Source of the DNA: Candidatus Nitrososphaera evergladensis SR1
GTDB taxonomy: Archaea; Thermoproteota; Nitrososphaeria; Nitrososphaerales; Nitrososphaeraceae
Direction of reading: 5' to 3'
Length of the DNA: 64,000 nucleotides
NCBI RefSeq assembly: GCF_000730285.1
Contig: NZ_CP007174.1
Coordinates: 558,001-622,000, forward strand
Numbering within the stretch: position 1 is the first letter of the stretch; every line of letters starts with the position of its first letter. Both the position numbers and the translations under genes were made by a program. This document shows, piece after piece, positions 34,932 through 43,659 of the stretch. The notes below the pieces were generated by a model, which saw only the letters and a list, made by a program, of their open reading frames with translations, was not told where the DNA came from and did not search any database.

Positions 34932-36516
34932 TAATGATGATAATAAAAATAATTATGAACGGGCCGTAATCGAAGAGCTTGGGATACTCGTTGGAGTGGC
35001 GAAGCCCGACCAAGTTACAGTCGAGGCCAAGCGTCCGATAAGTATTGGTGAGTATGTTATTTTAAAATATGGAAGGGGAAAGGTCCTTGGTCTTGTTGAG
35101 CGCTCTTCTATAGCAAGCGACGCGCTTGGCTCCCACATCCGCAACTATGAAGAAGCATCAGAGAGCAGGTTGGTCGCACAGGCAAACCGTCATGACAAAA
35201 GCTACAAGGCCAATGTGCGCGTCCTTGGGTATCTCGATGAGTTGAAAAAATGCAAGGCCATAATTCCTGCGCTGCCGCCTGAACCTGGCACGCAGGTCTT
35301 TGAAGCCTCACCGGACGATCTACGTACTATATTTGCACCAGAAGGTCCTCAATGGTTGAGAATAGGGACTCTTTTACGTAACACCGAGGTCGAGGCTCGG
35401 ATAAACATAGACAAGGTTGTCTCTAGGCATTTGGCAGTGCTTGCCATGACTGGGATGGGCAAGAGCAACCTTGTGTCGATGCTTGCAAAGGAGGTGGCCA
35501 AGGTCAACGGAACGATGGTGATTTTCGACTATCACGACGACTATTCTACGCTTGAAATGGGCAGGTGCATCAACTTGATGCCTGCCAAGATAAATCCAAG
35601 GATGCTTCCGGCAGACAAGCTGGCAGAGGTAATTGAGATTCAGGAAAATGCCACAAACCAGATTCATGTTGTAAGGCAGGCTCTGACAGAGGGCGTGCGC
35701 CAGAGAAAGGGAGATGATTTCTGGGATTCGCTTTCAGCAGGAGTTCGTGATGTCGGAGCGGAGGACAAGATCTACCGTGAGGCGGCCGCAAAAGTGGAGG
35801 ACAAGATAGATTATGTGCGCAAGAAATTTGGCGGCATTTTAGATCCGGGCATGGCCGACCCACTTGCCCTGATAAAAAACGGCAAGATAAACATCATCAA
35901 TCTCGTAGAACTGACAGAGAAGCAGGCCAACGTTTCTGTTTCGTATTACTTAGAAGAGCTGTTAGACGACCGCAAACGCGCCACTAGGCAGGCCAAAAAC
36001 AAGTCGCCTTCGCAACAGGACATAAAGTCTCCGCCAAGGTTCACGGCGCCAGTGCTTGTAGTCATCGAAGAAGCGCACATATTCATCCCAAAGGACGAAA
36101 AGACGGAAACAAAGCACTTTGCATCCAAGGTTGCAAGAGAGGGGCGCAAGTTCGGATTGGGCCTTGTCATCGTATCGCAGAGGCCAAGGAGCATTGACGC
36201 CAACATCCTAAGCCAGATGGGGTCGCTTGCGGTAATGCGCATGATCCAGCAAGATGACCAGATGCAGGTGTCAGCAGCAAGTGAGGCCCTCAGCAGGGAC
36301 CTGATAGACCAGCTTCCATCCTTGAATCCTGGCGAGGCGGTATTTGCAGGACAGTGGGTCAACCTGCCGGCCTTTGTCAAGGCAGACGAAGTAAGGGAGC
36401 GTAAGATAGGTGGAGACCAAAAGGCGGTCGAGCAGTGGGGTATGCTTGCGGAGGCAAAGGAGATGGCAAAAGAGTCGTCTGATTCGTACGTGCCCTCTGG
36501 CTACATACAGGAATAG
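34924..36516 (+). CDS. herA: HerA DNA translocase/helicase ATPase
   Basis: A 530-residue hexameric ATPase partner of NurA. Residues 1-115 form the HAS-barrel. Walker A is MTGMGKSNL (175-183) and Walker B is LVVIEEAHIFIP, with VSQRPRSIDANILSQ as the arginine-finger region. It pumps DNA through the NurA ring during end resection with Mre11-Rad50. The mre11 start is 1.45 kb further on, an unusual separation filled with toxin-antitoxin genes. Confidence 0.93.
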   Translation: MNDNDDNKNNYERAVIEELGILVGVAKPDQVTVEAKRPISIGEYVILKYGRGKVLGLVERSSIASDALGSHIRNYEEASESRLVAQANRHDKSYKANVRVLGYLDELKKCKAIIPALPPEPGTQVFEASPDDLRTIFAPEGPQWLRIGTLLRNTEVEARINIDKVVSRHLAVLAMTGMGKSNLVSMLAKEVAKVNGTMVIFDYHDDYSTLEMGRCINLMPAKINPRMLPADKLAEVIEIQENATNQIHVVRQALTEGVRQRKGDDFWDSLSAGVRDVGAEDKIYREAAAKVEDKIDYVRKKFGGILDPGMADPLALIKNGKINIINLVELTEKQANVSVSYYLEELLDDRKRATRQAKNKSPSQQDIKSPPRFTAPVLVVIEEAHIFIPKDEKTETKHFASKVAREGRKFGLGLVIVSQRPRSIDANILSQMGSLAVMRMIQQDDQMQVSAASEALSRDLIDQLPSLNPGEAVFAGQWVNLPAFVKADEVRERKIGGDQKAVEQWGMLAEAKEMAKESSDSYVPSGYIQE

Positions 36517-36608
36517 GACAACGTGCATTGGAATGAAGTGGTGACTATGACAGTATCCCTTATTGTGATCTGTAAATAGCTGTAAGTGTATGTAACAAGT
36601 GCGCATAT

Positions 36609-36855
36609 TTGGACACTACAACAATACAACTCGACAAAAGCGTCAGCGACAAATTAAAGGAACTCAAGCTATATCCTGGTGAATCTGCAACAAGGTTGTG
36701 GAGCGAATATAATGTCCACAAAGCCCGACGAGGGTAAATTGAGCGAAGGGACGATAATGGATATAGAGCAAAGTCTTGAGGATGCCAAGGCCGACAGAAC
36801 ACTGTCAATGAAGGAAGTCAAGGAAAGATTCAAGCTAAATGACGACTTCTTTTGA
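36609..36855 (+). pseudogene. Decayed RHH antitoxin, split by a frameshift
   Basis: A TTG at 36609 starts (M)DTTTIQLDKSVSDKLKELKL, then YPGES, a classic archaeal ribbon-helix-helix antitoxin beginning. After about residue 26 this frame loses similarity (ATRLWSEYNV) and soon stops. Another frame from 36712 reads KLSEGTIMDIEQSLEDAKAD then RTLSMKEVKERF, the usual toxin-binding end of the same antitoxin class. So one gene is broken in two. A following stretch (VETETIFKQLQKLTLRQN, 36862 onward) may be a remnant of its RelE-like toxin. Confidence 0.6.
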
Positions 36856-37125
36856 CATAAGGTAGAAACGGAAACCATATTCAAACAGCTGCAAAAGCTT
36901 ACTCTGAGGCAAAATATTTGTTGTAGTCATCAGATGCTGCTGCACGTTGAGGATGATCTGCTATTGTACGAGTGTTGACAGAGCTGAGTATGGCTTTGTT
37001 TAAAAGTTACTCGGCCATGTTCGATTAGACAACAAGTTCAGAATTCTGGCGCTAAACCTCTGGTTTTTTATACAACGCCTTAATCTTGGAAATGGTTAAA
37101 AATAGTTTAAAAGTTTACATTCGTA

Positions 37126-37407
37126 ACGAAGAAGAAAATTCACTTCACTGCACACGCAAGAGACCAAGCAATAGCTCGCGGCATAGATCAATCAGAAGTA
37201 AGACGAATACTTGAAAAACCGGATGGAATTATATCTGATGCCCACGAGGGAACACGCCATTGTTATGGTAGAGCTATTGATCCGTACACGAAGCAGGAAA
37301 GGTATCTCATAGTCATCTACACAAATCTTAATAACTTTATTAAGGTCATTACTGTCATGTGGACTGATAAGGGAGGATTGCGGGCTCATGGCTTTGGTAA
37401 CATTTGA
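37126..37407 (+). CDS. DUF4258 toxin-like protein (candidate non-canonical start)
   Basis: A frame coding KKKIHFTAHARDQAIARGI, VRRILEKPDGIISD and KVITVMWTD is a DUF4258-type fold, a family proposed as a RelE-like toxin partner of DUF2283. There is no ATG, GTG or TTG between the stop at 37108-37110 and the conserved start; the expected position is ACG (37126). A/T-rich GTTAAAAATAG is about 27 bp upstream, so a leaderless start at ACG is plausible, as is a start-codon mutation. It overlaps the DUF2283 gene by 20 bp. Confidence 0.6.
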   Translation, partial: TKKKIHFTAHARDQAIARGIDQSEVRRILEKPDGIISDAHEGTRHCYGRAIDPYTKQERYLIVIYTNLNNFIKVITVMWTDKGGLRAHGFGNI

Positions 37408-37615
37408 TCCTGACGCAAAGACGATGTATGTTTCACTTGAAAAGAAAAAAGTACGCATTGCCAAAACAATTCCTATGGGAGAGGGAAAATATCTCGACGT
37501 CACAGAGAATAACGAACCAGTAGGACTGGAAATTATTCTCCCAAGGAACGTCTCAGAAGAAGTGGTTGATGCAATTGTCAACCGTGGAAAATCCAAGATA
37601 GAAGTCAAACATTAA
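37388..37615 (+). CDS. DUF2283 family protein (predicted antitoxin)
   Basis: A 75-residue protein with DUF2283 pattern: VTFDPDAKTMYVSLEKKKV, then KYLDVTENNEPVGLEIILP. In many archaea and bacteria this gene is paired with a DUF4258 gene, and the pair is regarded as a toxin-antitoxin candidate. Here it follows with a 20-bp overlap. It starts with ATG and appears intact even though the partner lacks a standard start codon. Confidence 0.8.
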   Translation: MALVTFDPDAKTMYVSLEKKKVRIAKTIPMGEGKYLDVTENNEPVGLEIILPRNVSEEVVDAIVNRGKSKIEVKH

Positions 37616-37970
37616 ACTTGACTTCCAACATCTTTTTCAAGTCATAGAACCCAGATTTTTCGATGTTGCAATTACGACTGCGCACGAAGAAACTGAACCG
37701 CATAAAATATCATTACAGGATTAAAGGGCTGGTAACTACAGTACATTCAGTTTGTGCTGGAAGCAAAAATACAACATGCTTTTGTCTATGATGTTTCGCA
37801 TGGGCAATATGTCTATATGACTAATGGGTGTCGGTGACTTTGCACCGGATGCTCTGCTGATGAACGTCGTGTATGGTTTGCCATCAGCCGAATAGTAGGT
37901 GAAGCTGAAAAGCACAGCAAGAATTCAAAACCTTTAGTTTAGAGAATATTGGATACAGAGCCGATCCTGA
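37616..37970. other. Intergenic region before mre11
   Basis: About 350 bp without a supportable gene. Short coding-like pieces (for example VAITTAHEETEPHKISLQD near 37670-37730) have no start and soon stop. It may hold decayed toxin-antitoxin DNA and the mre11 promoter. Confidence 0.4.
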
Positions 37971-39227
37971 ATGCTGGTCGCTCATGTTTCCGACCTTCAC
38001 CTTGGATATTCGCAGTTTGGGCTTGAGGAGCGAGAGGAAGACGTTTACGCCACGTTTAATGAAGCTGTCGACATCTCGATAAGGGAAGGGGTGGAACTAG
38101 TTATCCTTGGTGGTGACATTTTTCATACTCCTCGGCCTAATGGCAAGGCCATAATCACGCTGGCAAACGCGCTTAAAAAACTCAAAGAAAAGCAAATCCC
38201 TGTGGCATACGTGCTTGGCGAGCACGACATCAGCAGGATGCGTGATGTACCACTGGCGCATGTATTTAGCAATCTCGGGCTTGCTAAAAAATTACGGCTA
38301 GACGAGCCTTTTGTTGTGGGCGACTGCGCGGTTTATGGTGCCGACAAGGAAAGACGCAGCAACATCGATGCGCTGCTCGAACGCCTGCATAATATCGAGA
38401 AGATGACAGGTAATCGAGAAAAGCGGAAGAGGATCCTTGTACTCCATCAAGGGCTTACCGACATGAACAAGTTTGCTGGCGAAATAAACTCCACAGACTT
38501 GCCTGCAGGATTTGATTATTATGCAATGGGTCACTACCACGACCATATCGAAAAGAGGTATCAGAACCTCGGCGGGGCGCTCTTGGTGTATCCCGGCTCT
38601 ATAGAACTGACGCCTAGTGAGGGCATTAAAGAGGTGGACAAGGGTTTTGTACTGGTCGATATGTCCGGCCAGGAAGCCACCACCAACTGGGTTACACTCT
38701 CCTCCCGTCGACCGCAATTCTCCATGAATATTGATTATGATAGGCTTACCGAAGGTATTGATGACATCATTTCCAAGGCATCTTCGTTTGCAAAGAAGCC
38801 TGTGGTAAAGGTGCTTGTAGACGGCAAGAATCTTGATCCCAAGGTCATCGCAGCAAATTTGAGGCGACTGAACGAATCATGCCTCCACTATGTGTGGCAG
38901 CCTGCCGATGAGCAGCTATCGTCATCCTCCCTTGCATTTGATGAGCGGCCTGCAGACCTTGACGCAGAACTTCTAAGACTGGCTAAAGACGCGCTGGGAT
39001 CAGAAGAAGCTGCCAACTTGGCAGTCAGAGACCTTTTGCCACCTGCAGCAGGCGGAAATGCCGGAGCCGTGCTTGACATTGTCTGGGATATTTTCAAGAA
39101 GAAAAGGTTGAGTGGAGATAATGATAATTCTGATGCTGCTTTAGCAGCGGCTGATGATAATAACAATAACAGTACCCCGCAGAATAATGAAGGAAAAGAA
39201 GAAGGAGGCGTCGTAAAAGGCCCATGA
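37971..39227 (+). CDS. mre11: Mre11 nuclease
   Basis: A 418-residue DNA double-strand-break nuclease that forms a complex with Rad50. Phosphoesterase motifs are visible: HVSDLHLG (metal), LGGDIFH (metal), VLGEHD (where most homologues have GNHD), VLHQG and MGHYHDHIEK. The C-terminus is Asp/Asn-rich with a low-complexity end. Start ATG; the stop overlaps rad50 by 4 bp, so the two are coupled. It processes ends before HerA-NurA resection. Confidence 0.93.
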   Translation: MLVAHVSDLHLGYSQFGLEEREEDVYATFNEAVDISIREGVELVILGGDIFHTPRPNGKAIITLANALKKLKEKQIPVAYVLGEHDISRMRDVPLAHVFSNLGLAKKLRLDEPFVVGDCAVYGADKERRSNIDALLERLHNIEKMTGNREKRKRILVLHQGLTDMNKFAGEINSTDLPAGFDYYAMGHYHDHIEKRYQNLGGALLVYPGSIELTPSEGIKEVDKGFVLVDMSGQEATTNWVTLSSRRPQFSMNIDYDRLTEGIDDIISKASSFAKKPVVKVLVDGKNLDPKVIAANLRRLNESCLHYVWQPADEQLSSSSLAFDERPADLDAELLRLAKDALGSEEAANLAVRDLLPPAAGGNAGAVLDIVWDIFKKKRLSGDNDNSDAALAAADDNNNNSTPQNNEGKEEGGVVKGP

Positions 39228-41341
39228 TAAAAGATCTAGAGATGAAGGATTTCATCTCCCACAAAGACACCCGCTTGGAATTTGGCAAGGGGATCACGAT
39301 ATTTGTCGGCCACAATGGTGCAGGCAAATCTTCTGTAATTGATGCCATAACGTTTGCGCTCTTTGCAGAGCATATGAGAAGGACGAACAAGAACCTTGTA
39401 AGAAGAGGCTCTGGCACCGGCTCTGCAATGGTGAGGATGCGCTTTTCTCTCAACTCAAAGGAGTTTCAGGCTACACGGTCAGTATCTGCGGCAGGGTCGG
39501 CTTCTTTTTCCCAGCTAGAGCTTGTGTCAGAGGGCGGCAAGTCGGTCAGCAAAAAGCTGGCCGGGGGCGAACGCCGGCAGTTTGGCGAGTCAATGAGCGT
39601 CGAAGTTGCCAAAGTGCTGGGGCTAGACTACAAGAAGCTACAGGTGGCAGCAGTCGTCCAGCAGGGTGAGCTGGCAAGGATAGTGGAGGCGCAGCCCAAA
39701 GAGTTCAAGGAGCTTTTGAATGGGCTCATTGGCATCGACAGGCTTGACCTTGCCTTTGCCACGATGAAGGACGTCATCTCAGGATTTCGACTGCGCCTTA
39801 AAAGCGAGATTGCCCCGGACAGGGGCGGTTATACAGATGAGGACCTTCCCCGCGTGAAATCGCAAATATCAGAGGCAGAAAAAAAACTCGCTGAATCAGA
39901 GAGGCTTGCCGGAGAATACTTGGATGAAAAAGTACGCCAGGACAAGATGCTTCAGGAGATAGACAGAGAAATCGAGGCGATGGAGCCCCTTAGGGAGAAG
40001 GCAGCCGAGGTGCAGGCAAAAGAAAAGCGTCTTGTGCGATACATAGCTGAAAAGCGAGACCAGGTGGGCGCAGAACTTGCAAGGATGGAAAGGGTTGTCC
40101 GGGAGGCCAGAGGTGCTCTTGCCCTTCTGGAGAGAAAGGAAGAAGCCTGCATGAGGCTTCAGATGGTAAAGTACGAGCTCGAAGAGGTGCAAAAGCAGAT
40201 CGAGGTAAAGGAAAGGCAGGCAGGCAAGCTCCGGGGATTTGTGGAATGTGCAAGCAAGATAAAGATAGTCGACGGGAGGTGCCCTGTCTGCAACTCTGTA
40301 GTTGTCTCCAAGATAAACGAGATGTTTGACGGCGAGCACATTCAAAGCGACATTCGCAAGATAGAAAATGACAAGTCAGCTCTGCAGGCAGAGCGAATAA
40401 GCCTAAAGAAGGAGGAGCAAAAGCTCACCGAAGAGGCCAAGGCCATCGCGGGGGCAGAGTCATTTCTCTCTGCCAATTCGATAAAGACCGTCGATGACGT
40501 TGTCAGAATAGAGTCGGAGCTTGGCCCAAAAAAGAAGGCGATTTTGCGTCTGCCAAAAAGTGTGGCAAGCGTTGGAAGCGACCCGTTGCAACTTGCAATC
40601 GATGAGGTATCCCGGTCGTTTGCCGACGAGATAGTGTCGCTTAGAGCGCTGACTAGGAGCTTTAGCATGGCCAGATATACAGCGGCAAAGGATGATAGAT
40701 GGAACACCGTCCAAAAGCTGCAAAGCATAAGCTCCAAGCTTGGTGCATACCAAAACGCTGTGCAGGAACTAAAGCAGGCCATTGATTCTGACAGAAAATC
40801 GCTTCAAGAGCTAGAGCACGCATCAGAGATTGTGAGAATGCTAGAGCGCATTCGCTCTACGGTGTACAATCGCGACGGGTCGGTGGGAATGAGCCTTCGG
40901 TCGTGGGCGCTTGCAGTCATTTCAAGAAAGGCGTCAGAATACGCTGCACTGTTTAACATTGGAATCTCTAGGATAGAGCTAACAGAAAAAGCCCGTGAAA
41001 TAGCAATTACATGCTACGGCAAGAACGGGGAGGTGGACATGGACTCGCTCTCTGGCGGAGAAAAGGTGGCAGTGGCCCTTGCGCTCAGGCTTGGAATAGC
41101 ACAGATGATGGGCTCAAACAAACTAGATTTTGTAATACTTGACGAGCCAACGACCCATCTGGACGACGAGCGCAGAAAAGCCCTTGTCAAAATAATTTCA
41201 GAGGCCTTCAGAGAAGGCTCAGGTCCGCTGTCACAGATGATAATAATCACACACGACGCAGAGATATTTGAGGATTCGGAAGTTGATGCAGTGTTTAGAT
41301 TCACTATGACTACAGAAGGATCTAGGGTAGTACAGGAATAA
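39224..41341 (+). CDS. rad50: Rad50 SMC-like ATPase
   Basis: A 705-residue ABC-type ATPase partner of Mre11. Walker A is VGHNGAGKSS (28-37), the zinc hook is CPVC at C353/C356 exactly at mid-protein, the signature is SLSGGEKVAVALALRLG and Walker B is LDFVILDEPTTHLDDE. The coiled-coil arms are about 150-160 residues each, noticeably shorter than in Pyrococcus Rad50 (about 880 residues in total). The gene ends the operon. Confidence 0.94.
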   Translation: MIKDLEMKDFISHKDTRLEFGKGITIFVGHNGAGKSSVIDAITFALFAEHMRRTNKNLVRRGSGTGSAMVRMRFSLNSKEFQATRSVSAAGSASFSQLELVSEGGKSVSKKLAGGERRQFGESMSVEVAKVLGLDYKKLQVAAVVQQGELARIVEAQPKEFKELLNGLIGIDRLDLAFATMKDVISGFRLRLKSEIAPDRGGYTDEDLPRVKSQISEAEKKLAESERLAGEYLDEKVRQDKMLQEIDREIEAMEPLREKAAEVQAKEKRLVRYIAEKRDQVGAELARMERVVREARGALALLERKEEACMRLQMVKYELEEVQKQIEVKERQAGKLRGFVECASKIKIVDGRCPVCNSVVVSKINEMFDGEHIQSDIRKIENDKSALQAERISLKKEEQKLTEEAKAIAGAESFLSANSIKTVDDVVRIESELGPKKKAILRLPKSVASVGSDPLQLAIDEVSRSFADEIVSLRALTRSFSMARYTAAKDDRWNTVQKLQSISSKLGAYQNAVQELKQAIDSDRKSLQELEHASEIVRMLERIRSTVYNRDGSVGMSLRSWALAVISRKASEYAALFNIGISRIELTEKAREIAITCYGKNGEVDMDSLSGGEKVAVALALRLGIAQMMGSNKLDFVILDEPTTHLDDERRKALVKIISEAFREGSGPLSQMIIITHDAEIFEDSEVDAVFRFTMTTEGSRVVQE

Positions 41342-41458
41342 TTTGGCTTGTACGTGCGGAGAGGTGTGTGTGCTTCTAGCGGAATGTTCATCTCTTGTTT
41401 CCTTAAAAGAATTGATGATTTTATTAGAAAATAACTAATCGTGTTGTTTTGATGATCT

Positions 41459-41650
41459 TTATTGGATATCGTCATTATCTGTCAGAATTTTAGAACATTG
41501 GATTCCAGCAATAATTCCAAATTTGTGCTCGCCATGTGAAACATTCAATATAGTTTCATAACGTGTTACAAGATAATATTTTTCTAAATTATCTGTTCGG
41601 TCTGGACTCCGTTTTGGTGGTGGCTCGGGTATATTGACTACTTTTTGCAA
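41459..41650 (-). CDS. Hypothetical small protein (weak)
   Basis: A 63-residue product starting MQKVVNIPEPPPKRSPDRTD, then LEKYYLVTRYETILNVSHGE and KFGIIAGIQC. A TATA-like ATATATAC lies about 40 bp upstream on the minus strand (near 41686-41693). The A/T-rich codon use differs from neighbouring repair genes. I do not recognise it, and the ORF could be chance. Confidence 0.35.
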   Translation of the reverse strand: MQKVVNIPEPPPKRSPDRTDNLEKYYLVTRYETILNVSHGEHKFGIIAGIQCSKILTDNDDIQ

Positions 41651-41950
41651 TCTCTAGCCAAGCAACTCCTATAACATTTAGTGGAAGTATATATTGTGAC
41701 GCGGATTTTTTCAAAGTTACAATCCAGACAAGCCCGCCTCCTCATGGACTCTGAACCTAAGAAAAATATGTACTATCGGATAAGAACATCATCTTTAACG
41801 GTCTAGCATTGGAGCGAGAGAGAGGCGCCCGCCCAACTCCTGCTTCCTGCAGTTGACCCTTGTGTCTTCTCTAAACAGTTAGAGTCGCCGGTAATGCTAG
41901 TTGTATGAAGTAAGGAAAGTGTCGGCTGGATCGGATTGTTGAATCTATGA
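41651..41950. other. Intergenic region without a supported gene
   Basis: About 300 bp between the weak ORF at 41459 and the Lrp-like regulator. Nothing stands out beyond A/T-rich patches. Confidence 0.4.
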
Positions 41951-42634
41951 TTATGCCGATTCTACTATAGCCTGATCTAACTCCTTCTTCCTTCCCAGTA
42001 TTTCAAGTGATTCAAACCAGCATACTTTTTGAATACCCTGGATGGCCTTTATCTTCTCAGACGTCTCCATAAATTCCTGATTACTTTCTAGTATAGCTTC
42101 AATTTTCAGGTCTGCACCATCTCCAAATGTACGTGCAACGGCAATCACTTTTTCAAGACCAAGAATCTCATTTGCAATCGCATTCTTATCTACAGCTCCA
42201 AGCGAAACAATGAACGTAACCTGTCTCTTGCCAAACTTTTCATATTGAAGGGAGTAGAATTCATTTACAAACTCGTCTTCTAACCTCTTGCGTCTACGCT
42301 GGACAGTGGTAATTGGTATATCGAGTTCTCTTGACAATTGCAATGACGATGGGCTGCCATTTGACTCCAATAATGCCTTCAATATCTTTTTGTCGATTGA
42401 AGATAGACCAGAACTGACTTTTTTTGCAATTTTATTGGCTGCTGCCGAGCCAGCATTTGCATTCATTGCTCTATTAAGCCCAAAGAGCAAATCAGCGAGT
42501 TGGTCTACTGTGAGCGTTTTGAAAAATTCTGGATTGATCTCTAACTTTGACAATTCCTCTTCTAATGCCTGTCGCGAACTGTTGTAAGTTTGAGCTTTGT
42601 ATTCGACAACTGCAGCGGATTCCGCGTCTGACAT
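41951..42634 (-). CDS. Lrp/AsnC-type HTH transcriptional regulator
   Basis: A 227-residue archaeal regulator. Residues 1-75 are a helical extension with unknown role. Residues 76-135 are the winged helix (LSSIDKKILKALLESNGSPS, LQLSRELDIPITTVQRRRKR). Residues 140-225 resemble an Lrp-like ligand/ACT domain (RQVTFIVSLGAVDKNAIAN, KVIAVARTFGDGADLKIEAI). Thaumarchaeal genomes carry many such regulators. Target and ligand are unknown. Confidence 0.82.
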   Translation of the reverse strand: MSDAESAAVVEYKAQTYNSSRQALEEELSKLEINPEFFKTLTVDQLADLLFGLNRAMNANAGSAAANKIAKKVSSGLSSIDKKILKALLESNGSPSSLQLSRELDIPITTVQRRRKRLEDEFVNEFYSLQYEKFGKRQVTFIVSLGAVDKNAIANEILGLEKVIAVARTFGDGADLKIEAILESNQEFMETSEKIKAIQGIQKVCWFESLEILGRKKELDQAIVESA

Positions 42635-42924
42635 TCGTTAGGCTATAATAATAGAGACATTTAAATCTTTCTTTAAATCTACCTTTAAACGATAGACAAT
42701 GCCAACAGTTCTTTCGCTTTTGGTGCTAGTCTTTTCAAGTCTGCCTGCTTTAGACTGATGTACAAGAACAAAGGAAATCCAATCCAAATAGTTGGTGGCA
42801 AAATTATGAGGGTTCAAGGACGAGCGTAAACCTAGACTTGGGTTAACTGGCATCATTTACCTGCATTCCACCCAAATTTTTCTATCGGCAGGCCAAAATA
42901 ACTCTGCCATTTTCCTGTTAGCTT

Positions 42925-43095
42925 ATGGAAAAAGAAAAGTGTCAAAATTGTAATGGTCCTGAACATATCTTGCTTCGTACGACTGCCGCAAGATGCAAAA
43001 AATGTGAAGGCAATGGAAAGATTAACATCAGTACATTGAGCAACTACTCTTGGATGATTATAAAGCGCGCGCACAGCTTTATTTGCGCTTGGTGA
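42925..43095 (+). CDS. 56-residue zinc-ribbon micro-protein
   Basis: Begins MEKEKCQNCNGPEHILLR and continues TTAARCKKCEGNGKINISTL, giving CxxC...CxxC with a Gly-rich loop similar to DnaJ-like ribbons. The tail is Trp/Ile/Lys with a terminal Cys. An ATG start and good internal codon pattern support it. No neighbour suggests a role. Confidence 0.5.
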   Translation: MEKEKCQNCNGPEHILLRTTAARCKKCEGNGKINISTLSNYSWMIIKRAHSFICAW

Positions 43096-43326
43096 CCCAT
43101 TTATCACCGAAGCTAGTTAGCCAGCTATAACTACCGTACAAACCAAAGAACAAGTTTGGTTGCACACAGCGTGCGACGCTTCTTTTGACTCTTACGATTC
43201 CTTGGCCGCGGCACAGACGACATGCATAGTGCTTACGCGGGCTCAAAGGGAACAGAGGGCGAGAAAACCCCGAAAGACATGGCGCAGAACTAGCTACCGT
43301 TCTACAAAGACCGCCCTGCCGGTAAA

Positions 43327-43659
43327 ATGGCTCTGCAATTGGCAGCTCCTCTATGTATGTATGAGCGACAGCAGAGACAGAATGAACATAGTACAATTGT
43401 CAGCCTGCTTGTGGCCGCTGCCACTGACTTTGCCGTTCTCCGCAAAAATGGCTTAAACGAGTATCGAAATTATGCGCTCCGACTGGAGACGGTGTCGGGG
43501 AGGGAAAAGTTAGACATAATGGATTGTATGTATATGATGATGTATGCAGGTCGCAGAAGATGTGATATATCCAGTGCAAATTCTCCAAACTTGGAAGTAT
43601 CATTTTACCTCCACGTCGCAGGATCATTCATATCCGTTCCTGGCGGATGGTCCTTGTGA
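43327..43659 (+). CDS. Hypothetical protein (weak)
   Basis: A 110-residue open frame with plausible composition (VSLLVAAATDFAVLRKNGLN then EYRNYALRLETVSGREKLD). The last 55 bp overlap the 3' end of the minus-strand exported zincin-like gene. No motif is recognised. It could be a real convergent gene or a chance ORF. Other plus-strand and minus-strand frames around 43079-43456 look even weaker. Confidence 0.3.
   Translation: MALQLAAPLCMYERQQRQNEHSTIVSLLVAAATDFAVLRKNGLNEYRNYALRLETVSGREKLDIMDCMYMMMYAGRRRCDISSANSPNLEVSFYLHVAGSFISVPGGWSL

Noticed and set aside
37192-37608. 138-codon minus-strand frame
   Set aside because: It is antisense to the DUF4258/DUF2283 pair, which shows recognisable family patterns.
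40279-40300. CPVC in Rad50 considered as a separate zinc finger
   Set aside because: It is the zinc hook at the centre of the coiled coil, standard for Rad50.
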